Assembly: GCF_003121485.1 (NCBI RefSeq) | Contig: NZ_QAVX01000021.1 | Location: 1-64,000 of the forward strand | DNA from: Dyella sp. C11 | Lineage (GTDB): Bacteria; Pseudomonadota; Gammaproteobacteria; Xanthomonadales; Rhodanobacteraceae | DNA length: 64,000 nt | Direction of reading: 5' to 3' | Part shown: positions 30,581 to 38,993 of the stretch, one piece after another | Position numbering within the stretch: position 1 is the stretch's first letter | Layout of the letters: the number at the start of each line of letters is the position of its first letter | Position numbers and translations under genes: made by a program | The notes under the pieces: generated by a model | The model's database searches: none | Seen by the model: the letters and a program-made list of their open reading frames with translations, nothing else | What the model was told of the DNA's origin: nothing

Positions 30581-30589
30581 ATTGTAACA
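30581..30589 (-). promoter_or_regulatory. Extended -10 element of the gyrA promoter
   Basis: On the minus strand this reads TGTTACAAT, i.e. an extended -10 (TGnTACAAT). The -35 position (TGTGAA) is weak. Transcription would start about 75 nt before the gyrA ATG. Confidence 0.5.
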
Positions 30590-30635
30590 CGCCGGGCGCG
30601 GAATTCACAGTATTTTCACCTTGAAAATCAAGGGC

Positions 30636-31046
30636 TTATACGGACGTTTTGGCGCCCTTGAAAAGCATCAGTCGCGCTGTCGAAAAATTGAACAGCGCAG
30701 CGACGAGCGAGCCACCCGCCGTGGCGATCGCAGGCCAGCGATGCAGCATCGGAAAGGCCATCAAAAGCGCGGCGTAGGTGCCGTAATTGACCAGCGCACC
30801 GACGCCCATCAGCGCCATCCAGTGCGCCCATTCGGAGAACAGGCTGCGGCCACTTTCGAGGTTCTTGAAGGTCTGTCGGCGGTTCCACAACCACGTCGCC
30901 GTCGCCGCCATGGGAATGGACAGCAGGCGCGCGTAGTACGCGTTCCAGCCACACCAGCTCACCAGCGCCTGCGCAAGGCCGGCATCAACGACGAAGCCGA
31001 TGATGCCGCCGATCATGAAGAGAAAGAACTGCCGCGAGAGCTTCAT
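30636..31046 (-). CDS. GtrA-family membrane protein
   Basis: A 136-aa protein with four predicted membrane helices. [24 protein letters not shown] is the start signature of Gtr[22 protein letters not shown] is the conserved second helix and loop, and [13 protein letters not shown] is the end. Family members flip polyprenyl-phosphate-linked sugars for O-antigen or teichoic acid decoration. Its start overlaps the mtnA stop by 4 bp, an odd pairing with methionine salvage that may only reflect compaction. No glycosyltransferase partner lies nearby. Confidence 0.88.
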   Translation of the reverse strand: MKLSRQFFLFMIGGIIGFVVDAGLAQALVSWCGWNAYYARLLSIPMAATATWLWNRRQTFKNLESGRSLFSEWAHWMALMGVGALVNYGTYAALLMAFPMLHRWPAIATAGGSLVAALFNFSTARLMLFKGAKTSV

Positions 31047-32056
31047 CGACCGAAGAGGGCCTGCATGGCCTTGGTAGTGGGACGCTCGATCACGCCACGC
31101 TCCGTCACAATCGCATCGATAAGGTCGGCAGGCGTGACGTCGAACACCGGATTCCAGGCATCCGCGCCCTCCACCACCGTGCGACGACCGGCAACAGCCA
31201 GAAGCTCGGCCGAATCGCGAAGTTCGATCTCGATGTCGTCACCCGACGCCGTCGCCATGTCCACGGTGGAAGACGGCGCCACCACCATGAACTTCACGCC
31301 GTGATGGCGCGCGGCAATGGCGAGCTGATACGTGCCGATCTTGTTGGCGGTGTCGCCGTTGGCGGCAATGCGATCCGCCCCCACGATGACCCACTGCACC
31401 GCACCCGAACGCATCAAATGCGACGCAGCCGAATCGGCAATGAGCTTGGCGGGAATGCCGTCACGCACCAGTTCCCACATGGTGAGCCGCGCGCCTTGTT
31501 GCCACGGCCGCGTTTCGCCCGCGAACACCTGATCGATGCGGCCGCCAGCGACGCCGGCGCGAATGACGCCAAGCGCGGTGCCAAAACCCGAAGTCGCCAG
31601 CGAACCCGTGTTGCAGTGGGTAAGCACGCCCGAATGCGGGGCGATGAGAGCCGCGCCGAGTTCGCCCATGTGACGGTTGGCCGCGAGGTCTTCGTCCTGG
31701 ATGGCCTGCGCCTCGCGCTCCAGCGCAGTGGCATCGGCGCCCTTGGCGATGCTCGCCTTCATGCGGTCCAGCGCCCACATCAGGTTCACCGCCGTCGGAC
31801 GCGCGGCACGAAGCATGGCCAGTGCGCCGTCCAGCGCCTCGCCCTGCTTCGCTGCCAACACCACGCCCCAGGCCGCGGCGATGCCGATGGCCGGTGCGCC
31901 GCGGACGGCGAGATCCTTGATGGCCAGCGTCACCTGGGCTGCGCTGGTGCAGTCGATCCAGCGTTCTTCCTGCGGAAGCAGGCGCTGGTCGAGCAGACGA
32001 AGATGGTCGCCCTGCCACTGCACGGCGCGGATGCGGTCGTAACGGTCGTAATCCAT
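31043..32056 (-). CDS. mtnA: S-methyl-5-thioribose-1-phosphate isomerase
   Basis: A 337-aa methionine-salvage enzyme isomerising 5-methylthioribose 1-phosphate to the ribulose form. The eIF2B-like fold signatures are [18 protein letters not shown] (about 48-65), [19 protein letters not shown] with the catalytic Cys148, and [19 protein letters not shown] with the catalytic Asp228. Length and motifs are complete. Other mtn genes are not in the window. It is first in a two-gene transcript with the GtrA-like gene. Confidence 0.95.
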   Translation of the reverse strand: MDYDRYDRIRAVQWQGDHLRLLDQRLLPQEERWIDCTSAAQVTLAIKDLAVRGAPAIGIAAAWGVVLAAKQGEALDGALAMLRAARPTAVNLMWALDRMKASIAKGADATALEREAQAIQDEDLAANRHMGELGAALIAPHSGVLTHCNTGSLATSGFGTALGVIRAGVAGGRIDQVFAGETRPWQQGARLTMWELVRDGIPAKLIADSAASHLMRSGAVQWVIVGADRIAANGDTANKIGTYQLAIAARHHGVKFMVVAPSSTVDMATASGDDIEIELRDSAELLAVAGRRTVVEGADAWNPVFDVTPADLIDAIVTERGVIERPTTKAMQALFGR

Positions 32057-32119
32057 AAAACTACTTCAGCTATGCGTTGAAAACGGGAGCGGCGGCGCAA
32101 ACCTGCGCCTGCCGTGAGA

Positions 32120-32305
32120 TCAGGCGCCTTCGGGCATCACGATCCACAACACGATGTAGATCAGGATGCCCGAGCCGCCCAGCAGGGTCAGGATCACCCA
32201 GAGCAGGCGCACCAGGGTGGGATCCCAGCCAAGGTATTGGGCGATACCGCCGCAGACGCCGGCGATTTTCTTGTCCGTAAGTGATCGATGCAGACGCTTT
32301 TCCAT
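32120..32305 (-). CDS. PspC-domain small membrane protein
   Basis: A 61-aa protein made almost entirely of a PspC domain: RSLTDKKIAGVCGGIAQYLGWDPTLVRLLWVILTLLGGSGILIYIVLWIVMPE. The C-terminal half is one membrane segment. In E. coli, PspC senses envelope stress with PspB. Here there are no pspA or pspB genes, and stand-alone PspC proteins are widespread with unknown roles. It lies 27 bp downstream of phaC on the same strand and could be cotranscribed with phaEC. Confidence 0.9.
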   Translation of the reverse strand: MEKRLHRSLTDKKIAGVCGGIAQYLGWDPTLVRLLWVILTLLGGSGILIYIVLWIVMPEGA

Positions 32306-32332
32306 AACCCTGCCCGTGCGTATTGAGAGGGC

Positions 32333-33400
32333 TCAGTTTCTCGTACTGAGCCACTGATGGATAGCCGGCGGCACTTCACGCTGGGCGCGACCGGACACGT
32401 AGATGCCGATGTGGCCGCCCTTGAAGGCGATCTGCGTGTAGTCGGTGCTGCCCACATGCTTTTCCAGCGCGCGCGAGGCATCGGGCGGAACCAGGTGATC
32501 CTGCTCGGCGAAGATGTTCAGCACCGGCTGGGTGATCATGCCCAGGTCCACCGGCTTGCCACCGATGATCAGGTCGCCCTTGATCAGCTTGTTCTGCTGA
32601 TAGAACTCCTTGATGAATTCACGGAAAGCTTCGCCCGCCTGATCCGGCGAGTCAAAGATCCAGCGTTCCATGCGCAGGAAATTCTGCAGCTCTTTCGGGT
32701 TGTCGAGAATGTCGACCAAACCCACGTATTTCTGCTGGTTGAGTCGCACGGGCTTCAACGTGAGGTACACCCAGTTGAGCAATTCGGCGGGAATATTGCC
32801 CATGGTGTCGACAAACAAATCGACGTCCAAATGCTGCGACCAGCTCGACAGCATGTTGTCCGGTGTCTTGAAATCCACCGGCGTGACCATGGTAATCAGG
32901 TTTTTTACCTTCTCGCCGTGCGTCGCGGTGTAGCACAACGAGAACGTGCCGCCCTGGCAAATGCCAAGCAGGTTGATCGCTTCGACGCCGGCCGACTTGC
33001 GCACGGCATCCACGCAGCGGTCGAGATAACCGTTGATGTAGTCATCCAGCGTCAGCCAGCGATCGGCGGCATCGGGATAACCCCAATCGAGCAGGTACAC
33101 GTCCTCGCCCTGTTCGAGCAGGTTGCGCACCATGGAACGGTCTTCCTGAAGATCGGTCATCCACACGGTATTGACCAGCGCATAGACGATCAGCGTGGGC
33201 GTGGTGGCCGTGGGCTTGCCCTGCCCCTTCATGCGCCAGACGGAGAGCTTGTCTTCGCGATACACCAGCTCACGCGGCGTATTGGCGTATTCGGGCTCAA
33301 GCTGATGCTTGAGGTTGTCCATGCCGGCGGCCAGCTTGCGCTGGAAGGCGGCGATTTCGCCCATCAGCGCGGCGGGGTCGAGGCGAAGCGGTGGCTGCAT
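32333..33400 (-). CDS. phaC: Class III poly(hydroxyalkanoate) synthase, PhaC subunit
   Basis: The 355-aa catalytic subunit polymerising 3-hydroxyacyl-CoA into storage polyester at granules. The lipase-like box is GICQGG with the nucleophile Cys148. The other triad members are Asp301 (FAEQDHLVPP) and His330 (GGHIG), close to the positions known for Allochromatium vinosum PhaC (149/302/331). The short length, lacking the N-terminal domain of class I enzymes, is diagnostic of class III. It follows phaE after 9 bp. No phaA, phaB or phasin gene is in the window. Confidence 0.96.
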   Translation of the reverse strand: MQPPLRLDPAALMGEIAAFQRKLAAGMDNLKHQLEPEYANTPRELVYREDKLSVWRMKGQGKPTATTPTLIVYALVNTVWMTDLQEDRSMVRNLLEQGEDVYLLDWGYPDAADRWLTLDDYINGYLDRCVDAVRKSAGVEAINLLGICQGGTFSLCYTATHGEKVKNLITMVTPVDFKTPDNMLSSWSQHLDVDLFVDTMGNIPAELLNWVYLTLKPVRLNQQKYVGLVDILDNPKELQNFLRMERWIFDSPDQAGEAFREFIKEFYQQNKLIKGDLIIGGKPVDLGMITQPVLNIFAEQDHLVPPDASRALEKHVGSTDYTQIAFKGGHIGIYVSGRAQREVPPAIHQWLSTRN

Positions 33401-33409
33401 GAGTGTTCC

Positions 33410-34468
33410 TTACTTTCGCTTGACGCCGCGCGCCACGGTTTTACGGGCGGCCACGGAAGATGCCTTGGGATGACGCACATCGAGGGCTTCGTCCATGGCG
33501 CGCTTGCCGCTGCGCGACGGTGCTTTCTTTTCAGCGGGCTTGGCTGTTTCTGCCTTGCCTGCCAGCTGACGCTTGAGCGCAGCCACTTCCGCGCGCAACG
33601 CCGCCACTTCGTCACCTTCCTGCGCGGGACGCTGGCCGCGTACTTCGCGGCGCAGCTCGTGCATGCGCTTGCCTAGCGACGTCACTTCATTGCGCGTGGG
33701 CATGCCCATGTCGCGGCAGAATGCATCGAGCTGCTGTTGCTGCAATCGGCGCATGCGTCCCTGTGCATTGACCATTTCGCCGTAGGCATGGCGAAATTCC
33801 TCGGACAAGGCAATCTTGGCGTATGCCTCTTCCGCCGCGTCCACCCACAGATCGTAAAGCGCCTTGAGCGATTCGACCTGCTTGGACGACTCGGTCAGCT
33901 CGGCAATCTTGAGCTGCAACCGTTCGAAACCTTCGTTGTTCGCGCGCTGGATGAGCGACTGGTATTTGCCGGACCATTCGAGGTAGTCCTGCATGGCCGC
34001 CGCCAGCGCCTGCTGCAAGCGTTGGCGCTCGCGCGTATAGCCGAAGGCTGCCATGTGCTCGACGTCGAACTTCATCCCCGGCATGCCCTGGGGATTGGCC
34101 TGCATCCATGACTGCCAGATCTGGCCGAAGCTCTTGGCGGCTTCGCTGTCGATGCTGGCAAAGGCGTGCGCGAACGGCTGGCCGCCCAGCGTCGAAAAAA
34201 GACTCTGCAGCGATTGCTGCCAATCGGCGGGGCCCTGCCCCATGCCGCTGCTGACCGCGCCCTGCAGCCAGTCGCCATACCCTTTCAGGGCAGCCATGCT
34301 GCGCGCCATCAGGTCATCGCTGGTGCCGGCTGGCGTGAATGCTGCGGCCCCTGCCCCGAACGGCCCGGCGGAAGCCGTTTGCTGTTGCAGGTAACGGGTC
34401 CAGGCATCCCAGGATTGCTGCGCCATTGCCTGGTAATCCTTCAGAAAATCACTTGCCTGGTCGGCCAT
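33410..34468 (-). CDS. phaE: Class III poly(R)-hydroxyalkanoate synthase, PhaE subunit
   Basis: A 352-aa helical partner required for PhaC activity in class III synthases. The family core is FGYTRERQRLQQALAAAMQDYLEWSGKYQSL ... LKALYDLWVDAAEEAYAKIALSEEFRHAYGEMVNAQGRMRRLQQQQLDAFCRDMGMPTRNEVTSLGKRMHELRREVRG. A heptad-like coiled coil (about 285-310) and a basic Lys/Ala/Arg tail follow. The open frame runs 14 codons upstream, but the ATG at 34468 with GAGGG upstream is preferred. First gene of phaE-phaC. Confidence 0.94.
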   Translation of the reverse strand: MADQASDFLKDYQAMAQQSWDAWTRYLQQQTASAGPFGAGAAAFTPAGTSDDLMARSMAALKGYGDWLQGAVSSGMGQGPADWQQSLQSLFSTLGGQPFAHAFASIDSEAAKSFGQIWQSWMQANPQGMPGMKFDVEHMAAFGYTRERQRLQQALAAAMQDYLEWSGKYQSLIQRANNEGFERLQLKIAELTESSKQVESLKALYDLWVDAAEEAYAKIALSEEFRHAYGEMVNAQGRMRRLQQQQLDAFCRDMGMPTRNEVTSLGKRMHELRREVRGQRPAQEGDEVAALRAEVAALKRQLAGKAETAKPAEKKAPSRSGKRAMDEALDVRHPKASSVAARKTVARGVKRK

Positions 34469-34629
34469 GCCCACACCCTCATCATGCTCACGGCATCGTA
34501 GCAAAAGCATGTTGCCGGAATCGCAAAAAGCGCATTAGGTGAATGCCTATAAATGCGATCGTGCGGCGCAGCAATCAGCTGGTGGTCATGTGGCGCAGGA
34601 GGTGGCGAGAAGTCCCCCCCGGCCCGCCT

Positions 34630-34730
34630 CACCGTCATTCCCGGGAAGGCGGGAATCCAGCGCCTTTCTTTCGGTGAAAAGTCAACGTCAAAGTCACTGG
34701 ATTCCCGCCGTCGCGGGAATGACGGTGAGG
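34630..34730. repeat. Inverted pair of REP-like hairpins (GTCATTCCCGC type)
   Basis: The left unit CACCGTCATTCCCGGGAAGG and following CGGGAATCCAG (34630-34660) is mirrored by a right unit ending GCGGGAATGACGGTGAGG (about 34695-34730). The whole block can fold into one large cruciform. Same family as 6671-6706. Confidence 0.85.
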
Positions 34731-34783
34731 GAGCACGACGCGTGGTCGGGCTTCAGGCGGCCTTTGTTCTGGCCATCACATAA

Positions 34784-34811
34784 AAAAAGCCCGGCTTTCG
34801 CCGGGCTTTTT
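34784..34811 (-). terminator. Terminator of the rpsO-pnp end of the metY-type operon
   Basis: AAGCCCGGC, loop TTTC (GAAA on the transcript strand), GCCGGGCTT with A and T runs on both sides. On the minus strand it ends in seven T and lies 22 nt after the pnp stop. Confidence 0.93.
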
Positions 34812-34832
34812 TCAGTACGTGTTGACCACGAC

Positions 34833-36938
34833 TCAGGCGCTGGTGCCTTCGTCCTCGGTCACGGCCTTCATGGACAGGCGGATACGGCCCTGCTTGTCCA
34901 CTTCCAGCACCTTGACCTTGACGATGTCGCCTTCCTTCAGCTTGTCGGAGACCTTCTCCACGCGCTCGCTGGAAATCTGCGAGACGTGCACCAGGCCATC
35001 CTTGCCCGGCATGATGGTCACGAACGCGCCGAAGTCCATCAGCTTGGCAACCTTGCCTTCGTAGATGCGACCCGGCTCGACGTCGGAGACGATCTGCTCG
35101 ATGCGCGCCTTGGCGGCGTTGGCTGCTTCGCGATTGACCGAGGCGATGATGACGGTGCCGTCATCGCTGATGTCGATCGTGGTACCGGTCTCTTCGGTGA
35201 TCGAACGGATGGTGGCGCCACCCTTGCCGATCACTTCGCGGATCTTGTCCGGATGGATCTTGATGGTGAGCAGGCGCGGGGCGAACTCGCTCATCTCGGT
35301 GCGGGCGGTGCTGATCACCTTGGCCATTTCGCCGAGGATGTGCAGACGACCACGCTTGGCCTGTTCCAGCGCCACCTTCATGATCTCTTCGGTGATGCCG
35401 TCGATCTTGATGTCCATCTGCAGCGCGGAGATGCCATCGGCGCTACCGGCCACCTTGAAGTCCATGTCGCCGAGGTGATCTTCATCACCCAGGATGTCCG
35501 ACAGCACGACGAAGTCGTTGCCTTCCTTCACCAGGCCCATGGCGATACCCGCCACCGGAGCCTTGAGCGGAACGCCGGCATCCATCATGGCGAGCGACGA
35601 ACCGCACACCGAAGCCATCGACGAGGAACCGTTGGACTCGGTGATTTCCGAGACCACGCGCACCACGTACGGGAATTCTTCGATGGTCGGCTTCACTGCC
35701 TGCACGCCGCGCTTGGCGAGGCGGCCGTGGCCGATTTCGCGACGCTTCGGCGCGCCGAAGCGACCGGCTTCACCGACCGAGAACGGCGGGAAGTTGTAGT
35801 GGAACAGGAACGGATCCTTCGATTCGCCTTCCGGCGCGTCGATGATCTGCGCATCACGGGTGGTGCCCAGCGTGGTCACGACCAGTGCCTGGGTTTCGCC
35901 GCGGGTGAACAGCGCCGAACCATGGGTGCGCGGCAGCACGCCGACACGGATGGAGATCGGGCGGACGTCGTCCAGGTTGCGACCGTCGATGCGGATCTTC
36001 GTCTTGAGGACGCCGTCGCGCATGGTGCGGTATTCGAGCTCGGCGAATTCCTTCGACAGCTCGGCCTTGTCCCAGCCCTTGGCTTCGGCATCGGCGGCCA
36101 GCGAAGCGAGCACGTCGCTCTTGATGGCCGAGATGGCGTCACGGCGCTGCAGCTTGTCGCGCACCTGGAAGGCAGCTTCCAGCTGGTTGCCGACGGCACC
36201 CGTGAGGGCGGCGACGAGCGACTCGTTGCGGGCCGGAGCCTGCCAGGCCATGGACGGACGGGCAGCTTCGGTGGCCAGCTCGGCGATGGCACGGACGGCC
36301 ACCTGCAGCTGCTGGTGACCGAACACCACGGCGCCGAGCATCACTTCTTCGGAGAGCAGCTTGGCTTCCGACTCCACCATCAGCACGGCGTTGGCCGTAC
36401 CGGCGACGACCAGGTCCAGCTCGGAGGTCTTCAGCTCGGTGGCGGTCGGGTTGAGCAGGTACTTGCCGTTGGCGTAACCGACGCGGGCAGCGCCGATCGG
36501 GCCCTTGAACGGGATGCCGGCGAGGCTCAGCGCAGCGGAGGCACCCAGCATGGCCGGGATGTCACCGTCGATTTCCGGGTTCAGCGACACAACCTGTGCG
36601 ATGACCTGCACTTCGTTCTTGAACTCTTCCGGGAAGAGCGGGCGCACCGGGCGATCGATCAGACGCGAGGTGAGCGTCTCCTTCTCGGTCGGGCGGCCTT
36701 CGCGCTTGAAGAAGCCACCGGGGATACGGCCGGCCGAGTAGAACTTCTCGACGTAATCAACCGTGAGCGGGAAGAAGTCTTGACCTTCTTTCGCCTTGGC
36801 GTTGGCCACCACGGTGACCAGCACAACCGTGCCGCCCATGCTGACCATGACGGCACCGGAAGCCTGGCGGGCGATTTCGCCCGTCTCCAGTGTGACTTCG
36901 TGATTACCGAACTGGAATGACTTGGTTACTTTCGCCAC
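34833..36938 (-). CDS. pnp: Polyribonucleotide nucleotidyltransferase (PNPase)
   Basis: A 701-aa 3'-5' phosphorolytic exoribonuclease of the RNA degradosome. Two RNase PH domains (about 1-220 and 310-545, with [20 protein letters not shown] and [25 protein letters not shown] carrying the metal-binding acidic residues) flank a helical linker. A KH domain ([25 protein letters not shown], about 555-610) and an S1 domain ([34 protein letters not shown], about 622-690) follow. The start is a GTG with AGGAAAAG just upstream. It is separated from rpsO by two hairpins that could be RNase III or autoregulatory sites, as known for E. coli pnp. Confidence 0.98.
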   Translation of the reverse strand: MAKVTKSFQFGNHEVTLETGEIARQASGAVMVSMGGTVVLVTVVANAKAKEGQDFFPLTVDYVEKFYSAGRIPGGFFKREGRPTEKETLTSRLIDRPVRPLFPEEFKNEVQVIAQVVSLNPEIDGDIPAMLGASAALSLAGIPFKGPIGAARVGYANGKYLLNPTATELKTSELDLVVAGTANAVLMVESEAKLLSEEVMLGAVVFGHQQLQVAVRAIAELATEAARPSMAWQAPARNESLVAALTGAVGNQLEAAFQVRDKLQRRDAISAIKSDVLASLAADAEAKGWDKAELSKEFAELEYRTMRDGVLKTKIRIDGRNLDDVRPISIRVGVLPRTHGSALFTRGETQALVVTTLGTTRDAQIIDAPEGESKDPFLFHYNFPPFSVGEAGRFGAPKRREIGHGRLAKRGVQAVKPTIEEFPYVVRVVSEITESNGSSSMASVCGSSLAMMDAGVPLKAPVAGIAMGLVKEGNDFVVLSDILGDEDHLGDMDFKVAGSADGISALQMDIKIDGITEEIMKVALEQAKRGRLHILGEMAKVISTARTEMSEFAPRLLTIKIHPDKIREVIGKGGATIRSITEETGTTIDISDDGTVIIASVNREAANAAKARIEQIVSDVEPGRIYEGKVAKLMDFGAFVTIMPGKDGLVHVSQISSERVEKVSDKLKEGDIVKVKVLEVDKQGRIRLSMKAVTEDEGTSA

Positions 36939-36961
36939 TGTCTTTTCCTGAATTGGGAAGT

Positions 36962-37012
36962 GCGGCCAGGGATGGCCGCTTCTTGATCTTCGCGTTCACC
37001 AATGAACGCGAA
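36962..37012 (-). promoter_or_regulatory. Two hairpins in the rpsO-pnp intercistronic region
   Basis: Read on the minus strand: TTCGCGTTCA, TTGG, TGAACGCGAA (36989-37012; 10-bp perfect stem), then GCGGCCA, TCCC, TGGCCGC (36962-36979; 7-bp stem). In E. coli this junction carries terminator and RNase III structures that control pnp. The second hairpin matches the one at 19122-19139. Confidence 0.6.
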
Positions 37013-37020
37013 CATCAACC

Positions 37021-37290
37021 TTAGCGACGGAGGCCGAGGCGCTCGATCAGGCTCTGGTAACGAGCCAGATCACGATCCTTCAGGTACGCAAGCAGGCGCT
37101 TGCGCTGGTTGACCAGCTTCAACAGGCCACGGCGGGAGTGGTGATCCTGCTTGTGCTCCTTGAAGTGGCCGGTGAGGTGGTCGATGCGGGCCGACAGCAG
37201 GGCGACCTGCACTTCCGGCGAACCCGTGTCGTTCGGCACGCGGCCAAAGTCAGCGATGATCTTGCCGGTCTGTTCTGCGGTAAGGGACAT
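37021..37290 (-). CDS. rpsO: 30S ribosomal protein S15 (uS15)
   Basis: An 89-aa primary 16S rRNA-binding protein. [89 protein letters not shown] has the complete S15 pattern, including the [11 protein letters not shown] RNA-binding loop and normal length. AGGAAG precedes the ATG. It is upstream of pnp, as in most bacteria, and downstream of a large hairpin at 37316-37360. Confidence 0.99.
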   Translation of the reverse strand: MSLTAEQTGKIIADFGRVPNDTGSPEVQVALLSARIDHLTGHFKEHKQDHHSRRGLLKLVNQRKRLLAYLKDRDLARYQSLIERLGLRR

Positions 37291-37303
37291 GTTAGATCTT
37301 CCT

Positions 37304-37360
37304 AAAAAAACGGGTGCGAAGCTTGCGCAACGTCACGCGATGACGTTGCGCAAGCTTCGC
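37304..37360 (-). promoter_or_regulatory. 20-bp perfect hairpin with T-run in the rpsO leader
   Basis: On the minus strand GCGAAGCTTGCGCAACGTCA, loop TCGCG, then its exact complement (37360-37316), then ACCCG and seven T (about 37304-37310), directly before the rpsO Shine-Dalgarno AGGAAG. It resembles a terminator whose T-run is displaced by five bases, or an RNase III site between truB and rpsO. Confidence 0.7.
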
Positions 37361-37434
37361 CTAGATGAATGAAAAGTCTGGAACAAGCTCCGTATTGTAG
37401 CGACCGGAGCCCTATGACAACAAGACCGTCATGG

Positions 37435-38376
37435 TCAACTGCCATGCTGGTCGGTCGAGGGCAGGTTGAAACCCCGCACGATGTGCAGCTTTCCAGCCAC
37501 CGCCTCGCCCAGGATCTGCAAGCGCCCGTCGTCGGCGAACACCGCCAACTGGCCACTGAGGGCGGGATCGATCGGAATCTGCTGCCCCTGTGAGACGGCC
37601 AGGCTCTGACTGGCATCCAGTCGAAGCACCGGCAACCCGGCAAGGCCCGCGGAGACCGGCAACAACAACGCGAGCAAAGCATCGTCCCCCTGCCCGGCAG
37701 CGGCCTGAAGCTGCTCGACCGTCACCATGGCCGGCTCTTTGAACGGGTCCACCCACAGGCGGCGCAGCGCGGTCAGATGGGCACCGCACCCCAGGTCTTC
37801 GCCCAGATCCACGGCAAGGCTGCGCACATACGTGCCCGAGCCGCACTCAACGTACAGGGTGAGGCTATCGTCCGAACGGCTGACCAGGTCCAGGCGATAG
37901 ACATCCACCTCACGCGAGGGGACGTCCACGGCCTCGCCGCGCCGCGCCTTGACGTAGAGCGGCTCGCCATCAAGCTTTATCGCCGAATAAACCGGCGGCA
38001 CCTGGGTAATGCGTCCGCGCAACCGGGCCAGGGCGACCTCGATGGCCGCATCGGAAAGCGCGGGTACCGGTCGCGTCTGGACCACGTCGCCTTCGAGATC
38101 AGCGGTGCTGGTCGTCGCGCCCAGCTTGCACTCGGCCAGATAAGCCTTGCGCGAGCCCAGCAGCATGCCGGCAAGCTTGGTGGCCTCGCCAAAACACAGC
38201 GGCAGCAAGCCGGTAGCCAGCGGATCGAGCGCGCCGGTATGTCCGCCCTTCTCCGCGCGGAAAATACCTTTGCGAACCACCTGCAGGGCTTCGTTCGAGC
38301 TCAAGCCAAGGGGCTTGTCCAGCAAGACGATGCCGTGCAGGTCGCGGAAACGAATGTTGCTCTTCTTCTTGCTCAT
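37435..38376 (-). CDS. truB: tRNA pseudouridine(55) synthase
   Basis: A 313-aa enzyme modifying U55 in the T-loop of all elongator tRNAs. GIVLLDKPLGLSSNEALQVVR and HTGALDPLATGLLPLCFGEATK contain the catalytic Asp51. RGRITQVPPVYSAIKLDGEPLY and the YVRSLAVDLGEDLGCGAHLTALRR segment are also family signatures, and a PUA-like C-terminal domain follows (from about 245). It lies 60 bp after rbfA and before rpsO in the translation operon. Confidence 0.97.
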   Translation of the reverse strand: MSKKKSNIRFRDLHGIVLLDKPLGLSSNEALQVVRKGIFRAEKGGHTGALDPLATGLLPLCFGEATKLAGMLLGSRKAYLAECKLGATTSTADLEGDVVQTRPVPALSDAAIEVALARLRGRITQVPPVYSAIKLDGEPLYVKARRGEAVDVPSREVDVYRLDLVSRSDDSLTLYVECGSGTYVRSLAVDLGEDLGCGAHLTALRRLWVDPFKEPAMVTVEQLQAAAGQGDDALLALLLPVSAGLAGLPVLRLDASQSLAVSQGQQIPIDPALSGQLAVFADDGRLQILGEAVAGKLHIVRGFNLPSTDQHGS

Positions 38377-38436
38377 GAGGTCGCATAGGCCCGCTTCACT
38401 GCCCCGGCGACCCGGGTCATCTCAGTGGACACAACC

Positions 38437-38832
38437 TCAGTCCTCGCCCGCATCCTCAGTCTCGTCCTTGGACGACCCGGGATGGCGCTCGGCGTCCTGG
38501 CGCAGCAGGCTTTCGATGCGCTCGCCCTTGTCGACCGAGTCGTCGTACTTGAAGCGCAGCTCCGGCACGCGACGCAGGCGCATGGAACGCGACAGTTCGC
38601 GACGGAATTCCACGGCCAGCTCCTTGAGCGCCTTCACGGCCTCGGCGGAACGCTCCGGCTGCAGCGCAGTGATCCACACGGTGGCCCAGTCCAGATCACG
38701 TGTGACTTCCACGTCGGACACGCTCATCAGGGGCAGGCCGTGCTCACGCACGGCGGCATGGACCAGCAGGCCCAGTTCACGGCGCAGCTCGGCGCCGACG
38801 CGGTCGGTACGCTTGAAATCGCGTGAAGGCAT
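38437..38832 (-). CDS. rbfA: Ribosome-binding factor A
   Basis: A 131-aa KH-like protein needed for 30S maturation and cold adaptation. SRDFKRTDRVGAELRRELGLLVHAAVREHGLPLMSVSDVEVTRDLDWATVWITAL and RRELSRSMRLRRVPELRFKYDDSVDKGERIESLL give the RbfA signature. An acidic Asp/Glu tail ends the protein. It lies between infB and truB, the usual order. Confidence 0.97.
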   Translation of the reverse strand: MPSRDFKRTDRVGAELRRELGLLVHAAVREHGLPLMSVSDVEVTRDLDWATVWITALQPERSAEAVKALKELAVEFRRELSRSMRLRRVPELRFKYDDSVDKGERIESLLRQDAERHPGSSKDETEDAGED

Positions 38833-38900
38833 GAGATGACTCCTTCGTCGTCACAGGGACGAGAGGCGAGTAGCGAGGGCGCTAACTTCGCAGTTTATCG

Positions 38901-38936
38901 AAAAATGCGAAGCCCGGACAAAAATGCCCGGGCTTC
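38901..38936 (-). terminator. Terminator-like hairpin between infB and rbfA
   Basis: On the minus strand GAAGCCCGG, a loop of about ten bases, CCGGGCTTC, GC, then five T. It lies within the 161-bp gap after infB and could make transcription of rbfA-truB partly independent or attenuated. Confidence 0.6.
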
Positions 38937-38993
38937 GGAGACTTGCCAGACGTTGGGTTTTCGCGCCCTCGCGACCACCCCTCGCCCCTTGAC

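Larger units (their letters stand above)
34469..34832. other. Intergenic region with REP pair and pnp terminator
   Basis: 364 bp between phaE and the 3' end of pnp. It contains an inverted pair of REP-like hairpins (34630-34730), the pnp terminator (34784-34811) and, next to phaE, about 130 bp that should hold the phaE promoter; I see no strong consensus there. No gene is visible. Confidence 0.6.
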
